This document shows positions 32,858 through 42,562 of a stretch of DNA of 64,000 nt, piece by piece (the first letter of the stretch is position 1; the number at the start of each line of letters is the position of its first letter). The position numbers and the translations under genes are program-made. Origin of the DNA: Heterodera schachtii (lineage: Eukaryota; Nematoda; Chromadorea; Rhabditida; Heteroderidae); the NCBI GenBank assembly GCA_023374025.1, contig SIJG01000157.1, forward strand, positions 1-64,000, read 5' to 3'. The notes under the pieces are model-generated. The model did no database searches. It saw only the letters and a program-made list of their open reading frames with translations, and was not told the DNA's origin.

Positions 32858-34099
32858 ATTTAATTGTATCAAATTGGTCCACAGAATGATGCGCAAACAT
32901 CGCAAGTACTGGTCCAACCGTGGCATTCCGTCCCCAACTCCGCAACTGATCAGTGGCAATTTCGGCTCGCTTTACGGCGATTATCCGAACATGTTCCAGC
33001 TGAGGGATTGGACCAGACAGTACTGGCAAGCAGTACGGTGTCCAGTACGGTTGGCGCAACGCAGTTGGTGATTTCTGACCCGGCAATGGTCCACGAGTTG
33101 CTGGTCACCAAATTTGAATATTTCCACTCAAGACATGTTGGCATTTTTTATTTTTTGGTTCACTGGTTTTTGTCCCTTGGATTAGCTTTCGCCCATCTTT
33201 GGCAATTTGGACACAAACAAATGGATCAGCATGTTCGGTGCCAGGGGAGGCCGGTGGAAAAGGCTCCGAATGATTGCGAACCCGGCATTTTCGGTAGCGA
33301 ATCTGAAAAAGGTATTTTTTATTTTAGAATTCTTTTTGTAAATTAATTAATTATTAATTGTTATTTAAGTGCATGTGGCTCATTGACGATTCGGTTAAAA
33401 ATGCCATCAATTTTCTGGAAAAAGCGCGCAACAAAGGCGAATCATTTAACATTCACAGGTGGGCTTACAATGAGTGCAAGGAGATGAAACGCACCGTTTT
33501 GGAGGTGCCATGGGACGGACAAATGGAAAATTTTACAAAAATTATTTTGCTAAAGAGTAACGAGTAACTAAATTTTAATTTTTGAAATCATTCAATTGCA
33601 CTAAGAAATAAGATTAGCTGTAACTTTTTCTAAAGTCGTCAACCTTAACATATACCGTATACCATACCTTTTTGCCTCGCGAATCCCTATGTTACGGTAG
33701 GGGGGAAACTGTGCGGCTTTGATTGTGAGCCAAGTTTATTCTTTGTCCCAAGTTGTACGGATATCATACATATCAATGAAACTTCTCAAGTTCTGAGTCA
33801 ATTTTACTGCCCCCACCCCCCGTTTTTATAGGCATTGCGAAGAAATGAGTTTCGATGTGATCGCTCGCGTGGCGTTGGGGCAGCGCGAGTCGCGACAGTT
33901 TGAGACTGAAATGGCACACCTGGCCACTGAGTCGATGCAAAAATACAATAACACTCCGTTCGATTACGTCGGCTTCGCGTTCCCGTGGTTCGGCATTCAC
34001 TTTTTGGAACCATTCATCAGTTGGAGCGGACTGTTGCGCAAAGACCCGCTAATTATACTGAGGAAGCAGCTAATGGACGAATTAACGGCACGCAAAAAG

Positions 34100-34215
34100 C
34101 AGAGGAGGGAAAGCGGAGAACAGCAGCAGCAGCAGCAGCAGCAGAGAGCGCAAGTCGACTTCATTGACCTGTTTTTGGAGACGGAACAGAACGAACAGCA
34201 GCAGCAGACGGAGCA
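34100..34215 (+). repeat. CAG trinucleotide repeats within the P450
   Basis: Two CAG runs encode poly-Gln in the loop between helices. The first is longer on the right (8 Gln) than the left (6), the second shorter (4 vs 5), so they have changed length since the duplication. Confidence 0.8.
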
Positions 34216-35265
34216 ATGCCAAAACGAGGGCGAAGCAATGCTAAGCAAAACGGCACTTCAGGTGGGGAGAGAGGGGAGGGGGAAGGGCTTGACGGCGGTA
34301 GTGATATTCGAGAGTATTGGTGTCTCGAACCTTCTCGATTCTCGAGCAAAATAGTGGGTTTCGAGATCAGTGTTTCAATCTCTAAACTTACGATATAGAA
34401 AGGCACAGACTAAAATTTTTCTTGTTTAGTTAAAAATGAATTAAAATTTTCTACAAATTTAAACTTTTTTTAGGCTTTTCCTAACAAATTATTTTTCTCT
34501 TTTTTTAAATTTTATTAAATTTAATATTTATTAATCCAACCGTTAAAGTAAGAGCCTTTTTTAAATTCACAATTGAATTTTCATTATTGCTTTAAAAAAA
34601 AAAAAAAGAAAGGCGCCGCCGGGGAATAATGAAAAAGAGTGGAATAGAAGAATAATTGGGTATTTACGACCAAAACAATTGAAAATGGAGTATAAATTAA
34701 TTGGTGTTAATCAAAAGCAGGCACAGTCATTGAGAAGTTCAACAAGCATTTTCAGAGAGTGGAAAAGCGGTGCACCTTCGAGGAGAATGCAGTACAACTT
34801 TTAATGTTTCTGCTTGTTGGGTTTGTGTTTTACACGAAGACTCCAAAAAATTCTCAAATTCCCGGCCTCTTAAATTTCTTGAACCAAAATCCGGGGGTTA
34901 CCGTATATTTTCTCTAATTATCCCCAATTACGCTAAACTTGAACTGTACAGCTTCGACACAAGCGCAAATACGCTGAGTTTGGTTAGCCATGCGTTGGCC
35001 CTTCACGCGGAAGTGCAAGCGAAAGTCCAAGAGGAAATTGACTCGGTGTGCTTCGACGAGGTGCGTCCTTGAAAAGAGAGAAATTAGAATAAATAAATTC
35101 CCGTTTTCAAGGACCCAACTTATGAGCAGCTGAGCCAATTGAAATACACTGAAGCGGTGGTCAAAGAAACGCTGCGCCTTTTGCCCATTGCGACAAAGTG
35201 AAACGAATTAGCATAATGAAACCAATTAGCATAATGAGACTTAATCATAAAGCATCAATTGTCAC

Positions 35266-35435
35266 TAGAGATCGGAAATTTCAAATTTGCGGATCCCACT
35301 GCGGGATTGGAACTCATAATTTTTTGCTGGACGGGATCCCGCGGGACTAATCCCACGCATTTTCCAAAAAATGCGGAATTGCGGACTTGGATCCCGCAAA
35401 ATCCCGCGCGGGACCCATGTCCCGCGCCGGTCTCT
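35266..35435. mobile_element. hAT-type MITE, GCGGGATCC word
   Basis: 170 bp in the intron after P450 exon 8. Starts TAGAGATCGGAAATTTC, ends CGCGCCGGTCTCT. Exact 8-bp duplication ATTGTCAC (35258-35265, 35436-35443). The left arm lacks it. Same family as 1001-1100. Confidence 0.85.
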
Positions 35436-35904
35436 ATTGTCACCTCACTTGATCCATTAATCTTCCTCTCGGGCTAACTTCTTCTTCTCTATCTCAAGGC
35501 TAATGATTCAGTCCCGCCGAAAATTGGGTGCAAGCGAAAATGGCATCAAAAGAAACGGATTAGGCGCCAATTTATGGAGTTATGAATCTATTTGAAATTT
35601 TTTTTTATTCTGATTTGTGGTTTTTGAGGCTTAAAAATTCGAGTTAAGACGTTAGACCGATAAACTTTTTTGTAGACCAACGACTGATTGATCAATTTCA
35701 CTAATTACTTGAACCAATTGTTGTTAAGTGTTATGAATCGGACGTGCTGCCAAACGACGACATTGGGCGACATAACCGTGGAGAAGGGCACCGCCGTGGT
35801 GTGCGATATTCTTTCGCTGCACCACGACAAAACCGTGTGGGGAGAGGACGCGGACGAATTTCGACCAGAAAGGCACAAAAAAACTTACAAAAATCGTCAG
35901 AATA

Positions 35905-36292
35905 ATGGGCCAAATGCAATTGAAATGGCCAATTTGTGCATCTTTGATCAAATTGGGGGGACACATTAGGCATTTTGGTTTTGGGGAATAAAATTTTTGC
36001 AATTTTTAAAGCAAATTCACTGGGACTAAACCAAGCAAAAGCCATTGGCCATTAAAATTGGAAGTCGTGAATCCAAAAAACAAATGCAATTGAAATGGCA
36101 AATTTATGCACCTTTGATCAAATTTGGGGACACTTTAGGCATTTTAGTCTTGGGGTATAAGAATTTGGGGCAAAGATATGTACCAACCGCAGTGGGAAAG
36201 ATATTTTGTTGCATTTGGACTGAAGCCAAGCAAAAGCCATCGGACTGTTTGGCAATGGCATTAAAATTGGAAGTTGTAAATCCAAAAACTGT
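35905..36292 (+). repeat. Tandem duplication inside P450 intron 9
   Basis: 35920-36072 and 36084-36292 share AAATGCAATTGAAATGG, ATCTTTGATCAAATT/ACCTTTGATCAAATT, ACATTAGGCATTTTGGT and AAAATTGGAAGTCGTGAATC, with drift. Confidence 0.8.
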
Positions 36293-36619
36293 GATCCAAT
36301 GAAACTGTTTTCAGGTGGCTCGAAGCAGGAGGGCATCAATTGCCGCCGTTTTACGCGTTCGGCGGCGGTCCGCGCATTTGCATTGGCATGCGATTCGCAA
36401 TGATTGAGGAGAAATTGGCACTGATCCGAATGTTGCGCAAATATTCCATTGTCCAAACTGCGGACACTGAGGTGATTAAATGGATAATTAAAAAGTGATA
36501 ATCGTTTAAATCGCTTTCAGAAAGAGTTGGCATTCTCCGGACAATCGGTGATAACGCCAAAAGCGGTCACTGTTGGGCTTAAACTGAGGGACGAAGAACG
36601 GCACGGCACATTTGAATAA

Positions 36620-38021
36620 CCTTTGATTTCAAATTTCTTGATTTTTCAATGTTTATCAATTTTTCTATATTTTTTTTTGCCTATTTTTTCTCTGTTCTAT
36701 TTTAAATAAACCTTTTTCTCCTATTGTATTAATGTCTATTAACACAGGCCAGTGCCAAAAAACCACAGATTTCATTTCTTATCCCATGAATGGTCCTCAT
36801 CCAACATTGGATTCAAAGGATGTCCTTGAAAAGTGTACTTTATAAGGCAAAAATCAGAAAAAAATCCATCTCAAAATTTACCATATTTAAAAAATATTCA
36901 AAATCAAATTATTCATTTTTATAATAAATTCATCAAATTTACTTTAAATCCTTAATTTTGAACAGGTCTGTGAATAAACTCTCAAAACAAAATTTTTTTT
37001 TGCCGCATTTACATATTTTCCCAAAAATTTTTGGTGGATGGAGGCAAGAAGGGGTGCATAGAGGCGCCGCCGGGGAAATTTTCGAAATTTAGTCTTGTGA
37101 TGCGGCGCTCGCTCGAAATTGGTCGAAATAATGGATGCCGGATTCGCGATTACTGATACACATATATCCGTTTTTGAACCGTTAAAATTTATCGTGACAG
37201 GACACTTGGAAGTAAATGAAATTTTTATTGCGCCCTCTTCTGTCCAAATGTCTGTCGAAATGTCCATGGTTCGAATGTCTGGGAGCCAGAAACAACAGAA
37301 CGATAAATACCGTATATGCTCTTTTTATCCCCCATGGGGCATTATTTTTCAACCTCCTCAGAGAAAATTTAAAAAAAATGTTAATTGCAATGATAAAAAT
37401 TTAAAAATTAGAAATTGTATAAACAGATTTTGGAAACCTAAATTTTTTTGAAATTGTCCAAAAAAATGCTCCTTAGCCATTATTGGGGGGATTTTTAGTG
37501 CATAATTGATTTATAGCCCTATTTATCAAACATTTAACGAGTTTCATAATTAGAATAATTAATTTTTCTTAAAATTTTAAAAATAAATTATTGGAGAGTG
37601 GGGGATTAATGGATATGGGGGATAAAAAGGGCGTATACGGTACTTAATTGAATGTCTCTGTTCGACACGTCCCTGGACTTCCGCTCTCACAAAATGATTG
37701 ATTTTCCAAAATCTGTTCAACGCCATTCTCAGTCATTCATTCGTTTTAAGGACATTTGTTGTTGTCATCCTTTGCTTCTTCTTCTGTCCCATCATTGTTT
37801 TTGTTGTTACTCTACATATTGCCAAATTGTTGTTGTCATCAGTTTATGCTGCTGCCCCCGCCCCCACCATTCTTCGAGCAGTAATTCCCCGTCGGTTCGT
37901 TTGTCCTTGACATGGGCCAATTGTGCGCCGTTCGACGAAAGTCGCATCCCCCCGCGGGGCATGTTTTTTACACTTTTATTTACTTATAATTTGCGATTTG
38001 TTTGTGTTCTTTGGGAGCAAA

Positions 38022-38054
<33 letters not shown>

Positions 38055-38454
38055 TATTTGCAAATAGCCCAAATGTGATGAGCACTTCTGGCATAATCAT
38101 TTTGGCCTGTTTTTTTTAGTTAAACCCAGTTTTTTTTTTTATGTTGCGACATTTCCTCCAAAAATCTCATTTATAAGGCAATTTTAAAGTGATCTATGTA
38201 GTATGTATGATCATGATATCTGCTTCATACTTTACATATACAAAGTATTTATGATACCGTATTTATGAATATAGCCCCCCCCCCCCTGAATTAGAGCTGC
38301 CCTCCCTGAAATAAAGCCCCCCCCCCTTCGAGGGGGGTTGAAAAATAAGCCCCGGCTCGGAAACTATTCCGTATTTTATATAAAAAAGAAATAATTTTAT
38401 TTTAATTTGATTTACTGACAATTTCTTTTAAATTTATTCAATCGTCAATTCAAT
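36620..38454. other. Intergenic region between two P450 genes
   Basis: A polyadenylation-like AATAAA lies at about 36704. The rest holds a 335-bp TIR element (37308-37642), a pyrimidine-rich stretch with TTGTTGTCATC words (37740-37960), a (CAT)n microsatellite at 38022-38053 and a C-rich TACCGTATT-type relic (38264-38372). No additional gene was supported. Confidence 0.6.
37308..37642. mobile_element. TACCGTAT TIR element, 335 bp
   Basis: Left end TACCGTATATGCTCTTTTTA then TCCCCCAT; right end read inward TACCGTATACGCCCTTTTTA then TCCCCCAT. No coding sequence. A degenerate relative with TACCGTATTTATGAATATAG lies at 38264. Confidence 0.75.
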
Positions 38455-41400
38455 ATGATTGTTGTCTTGTTCATTGTGCTTTTTGCTCTCGTCTTTCTCA
38501 TTATCCGACACTTTAAAAAAGGCCAACGGTGAGAAATACGTAAAATTAGAAAAAAAAGCAAAAATCAAAATAATTAAAATGAAATTGCATTAATTTAAAA
38601 TATTTAACAAATCAATTTCAACTAAATCAAAATTTTCCAAGCAATTAATTTAAATTTTCGGGCCAATTGGCCCAAATTTTGCCCCATTTTCATTTTAAGG
38701 AACCTCGACAAACCGATCGCATTGTCCGTCTCTCAACATGTTCGCCACATTGAACTTCAACAAATGTCTGCAGAATTTGGCAATTTTTTTGCGTTGGCAT
38801 CAAAAAATGGTGAGGGCGGCACGCAATTCGTCACATCGGACCCGGCCGTGGCCAACGAAATTTTCGTGGAAAAATTCCAACATTTTAGCGACAGAAAGGT
38901 GTAAACGAAATGGATTTATTTTCTGTTTTTGACAGATTTTAAGAAATGCCGAATTTAAGGACTTTTCTTCCAAAACTGGCCACGTGTTCATCGCTTCCGG
39001 CGACCATTGGAAGAAGTTGAGACGCCGCGTGTCTGTCTTCTCAAACACAAAAGTGAAGAAGGTGAGTTTTTTGGGTCCGTTACACAGTTACCGTAATTGC
39101 TCTAATTGGGCTACCGTAGACATTCTTTTCATTTTCCCCTCAAAAGGGGCGGGGATTTATTGGAGAGCGGCACATATTAAAGAGAGAGGGACGGGGCTAA
39201 TTAGTGCGCAAAAATATAATTTAAAGATGGCTTTTCCTTCTTTAAGACGGTGAGTTTTTTGTCCGTTACACAGTTACCGTAATTGCTCTAATGGGGCTAC
39301 CGTAGATGCTCTTTTCATTCCCCTTAAATTGGGCGGGCATTTTTTGGAGAGCGGCATACAACAAAGGGGGGGGGGGCAATTAGTACAAAAATATACCTAA
39401 ATTGGAAGGTGGCTTTTTCTTCTCAGCTCACTCCGTTGCTAAATGCTGCCGTGGACTCACTGCTGCGCACAATTGAAGCGAATGAAGAAGGCAAAGCATT
39501 TAATTTTCATAAGTAAGTCGCGTTTTAGACTTAATTCTGTGTTGGACGAAGTGACAAAAGTCTAAATGCGGGGGAAGAGGGGGGGGGGGGGGGGGTCAGT
39601 TCGGAAAATCTTTAACAAATAAATTAATTATTTAAATTGATAATTTAATAACCATTCGATAGAATAGACTCAAGAGGCCTCCTCTATTAGACTATAAATT
39701 CAAAAAAATTTCATTTATTTTTCATTATGTTTAAAAAAAAAGTTATGGCCAGAAATGTTTAGAAAACAATTTTTGAAGTTTTTTGGCCACACACCGAAAT
39801 TTGTTGAAATCTTGTAGTCTAATAGAGAACTCTTTAGGCCTATCTATCGAATCATATTGTTTAATTTGGATGCTGTTATGTGCACATTAATATTGTCAAA
39901 TTATTTTATGGTTGTGTCTTTTTTTTGGTTATTTAAACCGCAATAGAGCCAAATACATTTATCATACATATTATTAAATTATCAATTAAATTAATTATTT
40001 ATTAAAATAATTTTCCGTACTGAAACGACCCCTCTCTTCCAATCACCCCGCATCGATGCTTTTGTCACTTTGGCTTACCACGAATTTAATCCAGCTAAGA
40101 ATAGTTGAGTCGATTGTTTCTTCCCCCCCCCCCCAACTTTTTAGCACTTCGCTGCATTTGGTCGCCGCCATTTTGGCACGCATCGCATTTTGCCGTGTCC
40201 ATCAGCTTGATCATACGGCACAGTTTTGCGACACGTACACCGCCTATGCCGAGCAGTTGTTGCTGCTGAAGGAAAAAGCGCGCCTTTCTCGCGCATTGCC
40301 TCCGGCGAACATTGGGCAAAATGCGCAGCAGCAAAACGGCGCCAACTTCGACATGTTCACGGAGCTGTACAAGCACATTTTGGAGCTGGAAATGCAGAAG
40401 AAGCACGAACAGAAGCAGCAGCAACAGCAAAACGTAATGATAGATAGCGCACGTAATTAATTAACAACACTAATTAATTAATTTAATAAAAAAATATTTA
40501 ATAAAAATAAAGTCCAATAATTAATTAAAAAGTTCCGATAATTCACAAAACATTTTTCGAGCAGAACAACAGCCCTGCTGGTGATGATGATGCTTATGAC
40601 GAGGAGTGCCAGTGCCATCTGTTTGCTTGCACTTTGGCAAACTTCTTTTTGGAAAATGCCATGAAAAGTGTGGGGTCAGTGCCGAAAATTCTTAATTTTT
40701 AAGTTCTGCTTTTCAATTTCTCTCCCATCATTAGCATTGACACAATTGGCCATTGTCTTGCGCTCGTCATCCATTTCATGGCCAATCGTCCGTTGGTTCA
40801 GCACCGACTCCGCGAAGAGCTGACGGCGAGTGTTGTCGGTGATGAAGTGAAGCTGGTGAAGGCCATCATCAAGGAGACGCTTCGTTTGTGCCCAATTGTT
40901 TCATTGTGCGCACAATTTTATTTTTTTAATTTTTGCTCTTACCGGTATAGGCTTAGGCTTAGGCTTATGAGGGTCGACTGGGCCCCATCCAACTGGGCGC
41001 CATCCCGGTTTTTGGGGTATAACTGATTTCATAATTGTCCGAATTGAAGCAATTTAATAGCACTCGAAAGCCCTAAGTATCCTCTATTAGTCTGCAAAAT
41101 TAAAAAAGATTTGTTAATTCTCAAAAAAGTTATGGCCAAAAACCTAGACAAACTGGGTTTTTCGAACATTTTTGGCCTTAACTTTTTTGAGAATTAATAA
41201 AAAAAATTTTTTTTAATTTTGCAGGCTAATAGAGGATACTTAGGGCTTTCGAATGCTATTAAATTCATTCAATTCGGACAACTATGCAATCAATTATACC
41301 CCAAAATCAGGGCTGGCGCCCAGTCGTACCGGTCCGCGGTATTTGGTGATCACTGATCAGAGATGGGACTTTAGTGGCGACTATGTGATTCGTTCATATT

Positions 41401-42562
41401 TATAAGCTATGTTAATGAAATTGATATGGGTTAGTTAACCTACCTAAACAAGCGAAAAAAAGAAAAGAAAGAGTTGCTACAGAAAATTCGTAAGACTTTG
41501 CCTCGCTTTTTAAGCGCGTCCTCCCGTCGCTGCACATCGACGCCATCGTCGCCGTGTGGGGTTCAGCTCAATTCGGAAAAAATCATGCTGAACGTCGGCG
41601 ACTCGGTGGAGGTCGATGTGTTCACAATGGGCAGAAACCGTGCCGTGTGGGGCGAGGACGCTGATCAGTTCCGTCCCGAACGGTACATGAAACGGCAAAC
41701 GACAAATTGTTGTCCCGCTGCTTTACCTGTTTACTTACTGTGCTTTTCGGCTTGACCACACTGACAAATGATGAGTCCAACGGACCTCCCCATTCCCTCG
41801 TCCCTGTGTAAATTTTGGGAAAAAAAAATCCACTGAGGCCGGTAAGGTCCACTTCTTGGGAAACATTTGGATTTTTTTTTCTTCAAAAACAATCCCTTTC
41901 CGCCATCTAAAAAAAAAATGTTTGAAAGAAAATTCAGAAAAAATTTTTAATTTAAAATTTTTCAAGTTTATGATGATTACTAAGTTTTTTTTTTCAACCA
42001 ACAAAACCGCAAAATTTTTCCAATTTTTTTCTTAAAATTTTCTAAGACTTTTTATTGGAAAATTTCTGGGTTAGGATACCGGGGCGGGGGGGGGGGAGGG
42101 GAACGTAGTGCCCCGGGGGGACGACCCCGCGACACTCCCCAAAACTGTCGCTGAATTTGTTTGGCTTGCAACAATTTTAATTACTAATTAAAACCATATT
42201 CCCGAAAGATGGTTGGACGACGGTTCACTCCCCGCGGATTGGCAATTGCATTGGCTGCCCTTTGGTGGGTTTGGCCCGCGCCATTGTGTTGGCCTTCCGT
42301 TGGCCAACAAAGTGTTGGAAACGGCAATTTCCCAGCTGTTTCGCCGCTTCCACTTCACCTCGGCAGCTGACACTTCGACAGAGGTGCCCTTAGGCATTTA
42401 TTTAATTACGCTTAATTATCCCCTAATTTAAAAAAAAAGGAAATTCGTTTGGTCGGTTCGGATGTTTTGTGGCCGGAGGAAGTGCTGATTCGTGCAGAAA
42501 TTGTTGATGAAAATGAAGATGAACACGTTGGTCATCAGCAGCAAACAACAGACAACCACTAA
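38455..42562 (+). CDS. Cytochrome P450, complete third gene
   Basis: Ten exons: 38455-38528, 38700-38898, 38936-39061, 39427-39512, 40145-40433, 40565-40674, 40735-40905, about 41515-41682, 42209-42383, 42440-42562. Landmarks in order: N-terminal anchor MIVVLFIVLFALVFLIIRHF, C-helix DHWKKLRRRVSVFS, Gln-rich loop (KKHEQKQQQQQN), I-helix VGIDTIGHCLAL, K-helix IIKETLRLCPIV, QFRPERW split over an intron, haem loop FGGFGPRHCVG with the Cys ligand, C-terminus VLIRAEIVDENEDEHVG... All junctions except exon 8's acceptor (AAG at 41512-41514) are ordinary GT-AG. ER monooxygenase; substrate unknown. Clearly diverged from the inverted-pair P450. Introns 3, 4 and 7 carry a tandem duplication and two foldback elements. 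No frame break was seen. Confidence 0.82.
39062..39426 (+). repeat. Tandem duplication of an intron (P450 intron 3)
   Basis: 39061-39247 and 39250-39426 each begin GGTGAGTTTTTT...CCGTTACACAGTTACC and share GTAATTGCTCTAAT, GGGCTACCGTAGA, CTTTTCATT and GGAGAGCGGC. The whole intron including its donor is doubled; only the second copy keeps a good 3' splice site (CTTCTCAG). G-run at 39366-39376. Confidence 0.85.
39640..39960. mobile_element. Foldback element in P450 intron 4
   Basis: Halves CATTCGATAGAATAGACTCA ... CCTCTATTAGACTATAAATT and AATCTTGTAGTCTAATAGAG ... AGGCCTATCTATCGAATCAT are inverted around GTTATGGCCAGAAA. Same core as the elements at 23999, 40966 and 53138. Confidence 0.7.
40966..41335. 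mobile_element. Foldback element in P450 intron 7
   Basis: Nearly perfect hairpin: CGAAAGCCCTAAGTATCCTC ... AGTTATGGCCAAAAACC against GGCCTTAACTTTTTTGAGAA ... GAGGATACTTAGGGCTTTCG. Outer arms GGGCGCCATCCCGG/TGGGGTATAACTGA pair with AATTATACCCCAAAAT/GGCGCCCAGTCG. Confidence 0.85.

Larger units (their letters stand above)
28587..35560. repeat. Right arm of the large inverted duplication
   Basis: Reverse complement of 20390-26782, in the order upstream region, expansin-like gene, P450 exons 1-8. P450 exons 9-11 (35729-36619) lie just beyond the duplicated segment and are present only on this side. Confidence 0.9.
32377..36619 (+). pseudogene. Cytochrome P450, right-arm copy, exon 2 frameshifted
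   Basis: Eleven exons: 32377-32438, 32885-33136, 33186-33311, 33370-33458, 33832-34261, 34756-34820, 34952-35060, 35112-35197, 35729-35872, 36315-36471, 36521-36619. Landmarks: membrane anchor (MVPLFLQLALILLCSVF), C-helix GRWKRLRMIANPAFS, I-helix FLLVGFDTSANTL, K-helix VVKETLRLLPI, EFRPERW, haem loop FGGGPRICIG with the cysteine ligand, stop after RHGTFE. Exon 2 has two one-base insertions relative to the left copy (33022 region TACTGGC vs TACGGC; 33060 region CGCAGTTGG vs CGCATTGG), giving a stop after QRSW. The exon 9 donor is GC (AG|GCACAA), and intron 9 contains an internal tandem duplication. Without the insertions it would be a full-length CYP, so an assembly error should be excluded. 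Confidence 0.8.

Noticed and set aside
39366..39376. G-run at the duplicated intron as a functional G-quadruplex
   Set aside because: A single uninterrupted homopolymer; probably slippage or assembly noise.
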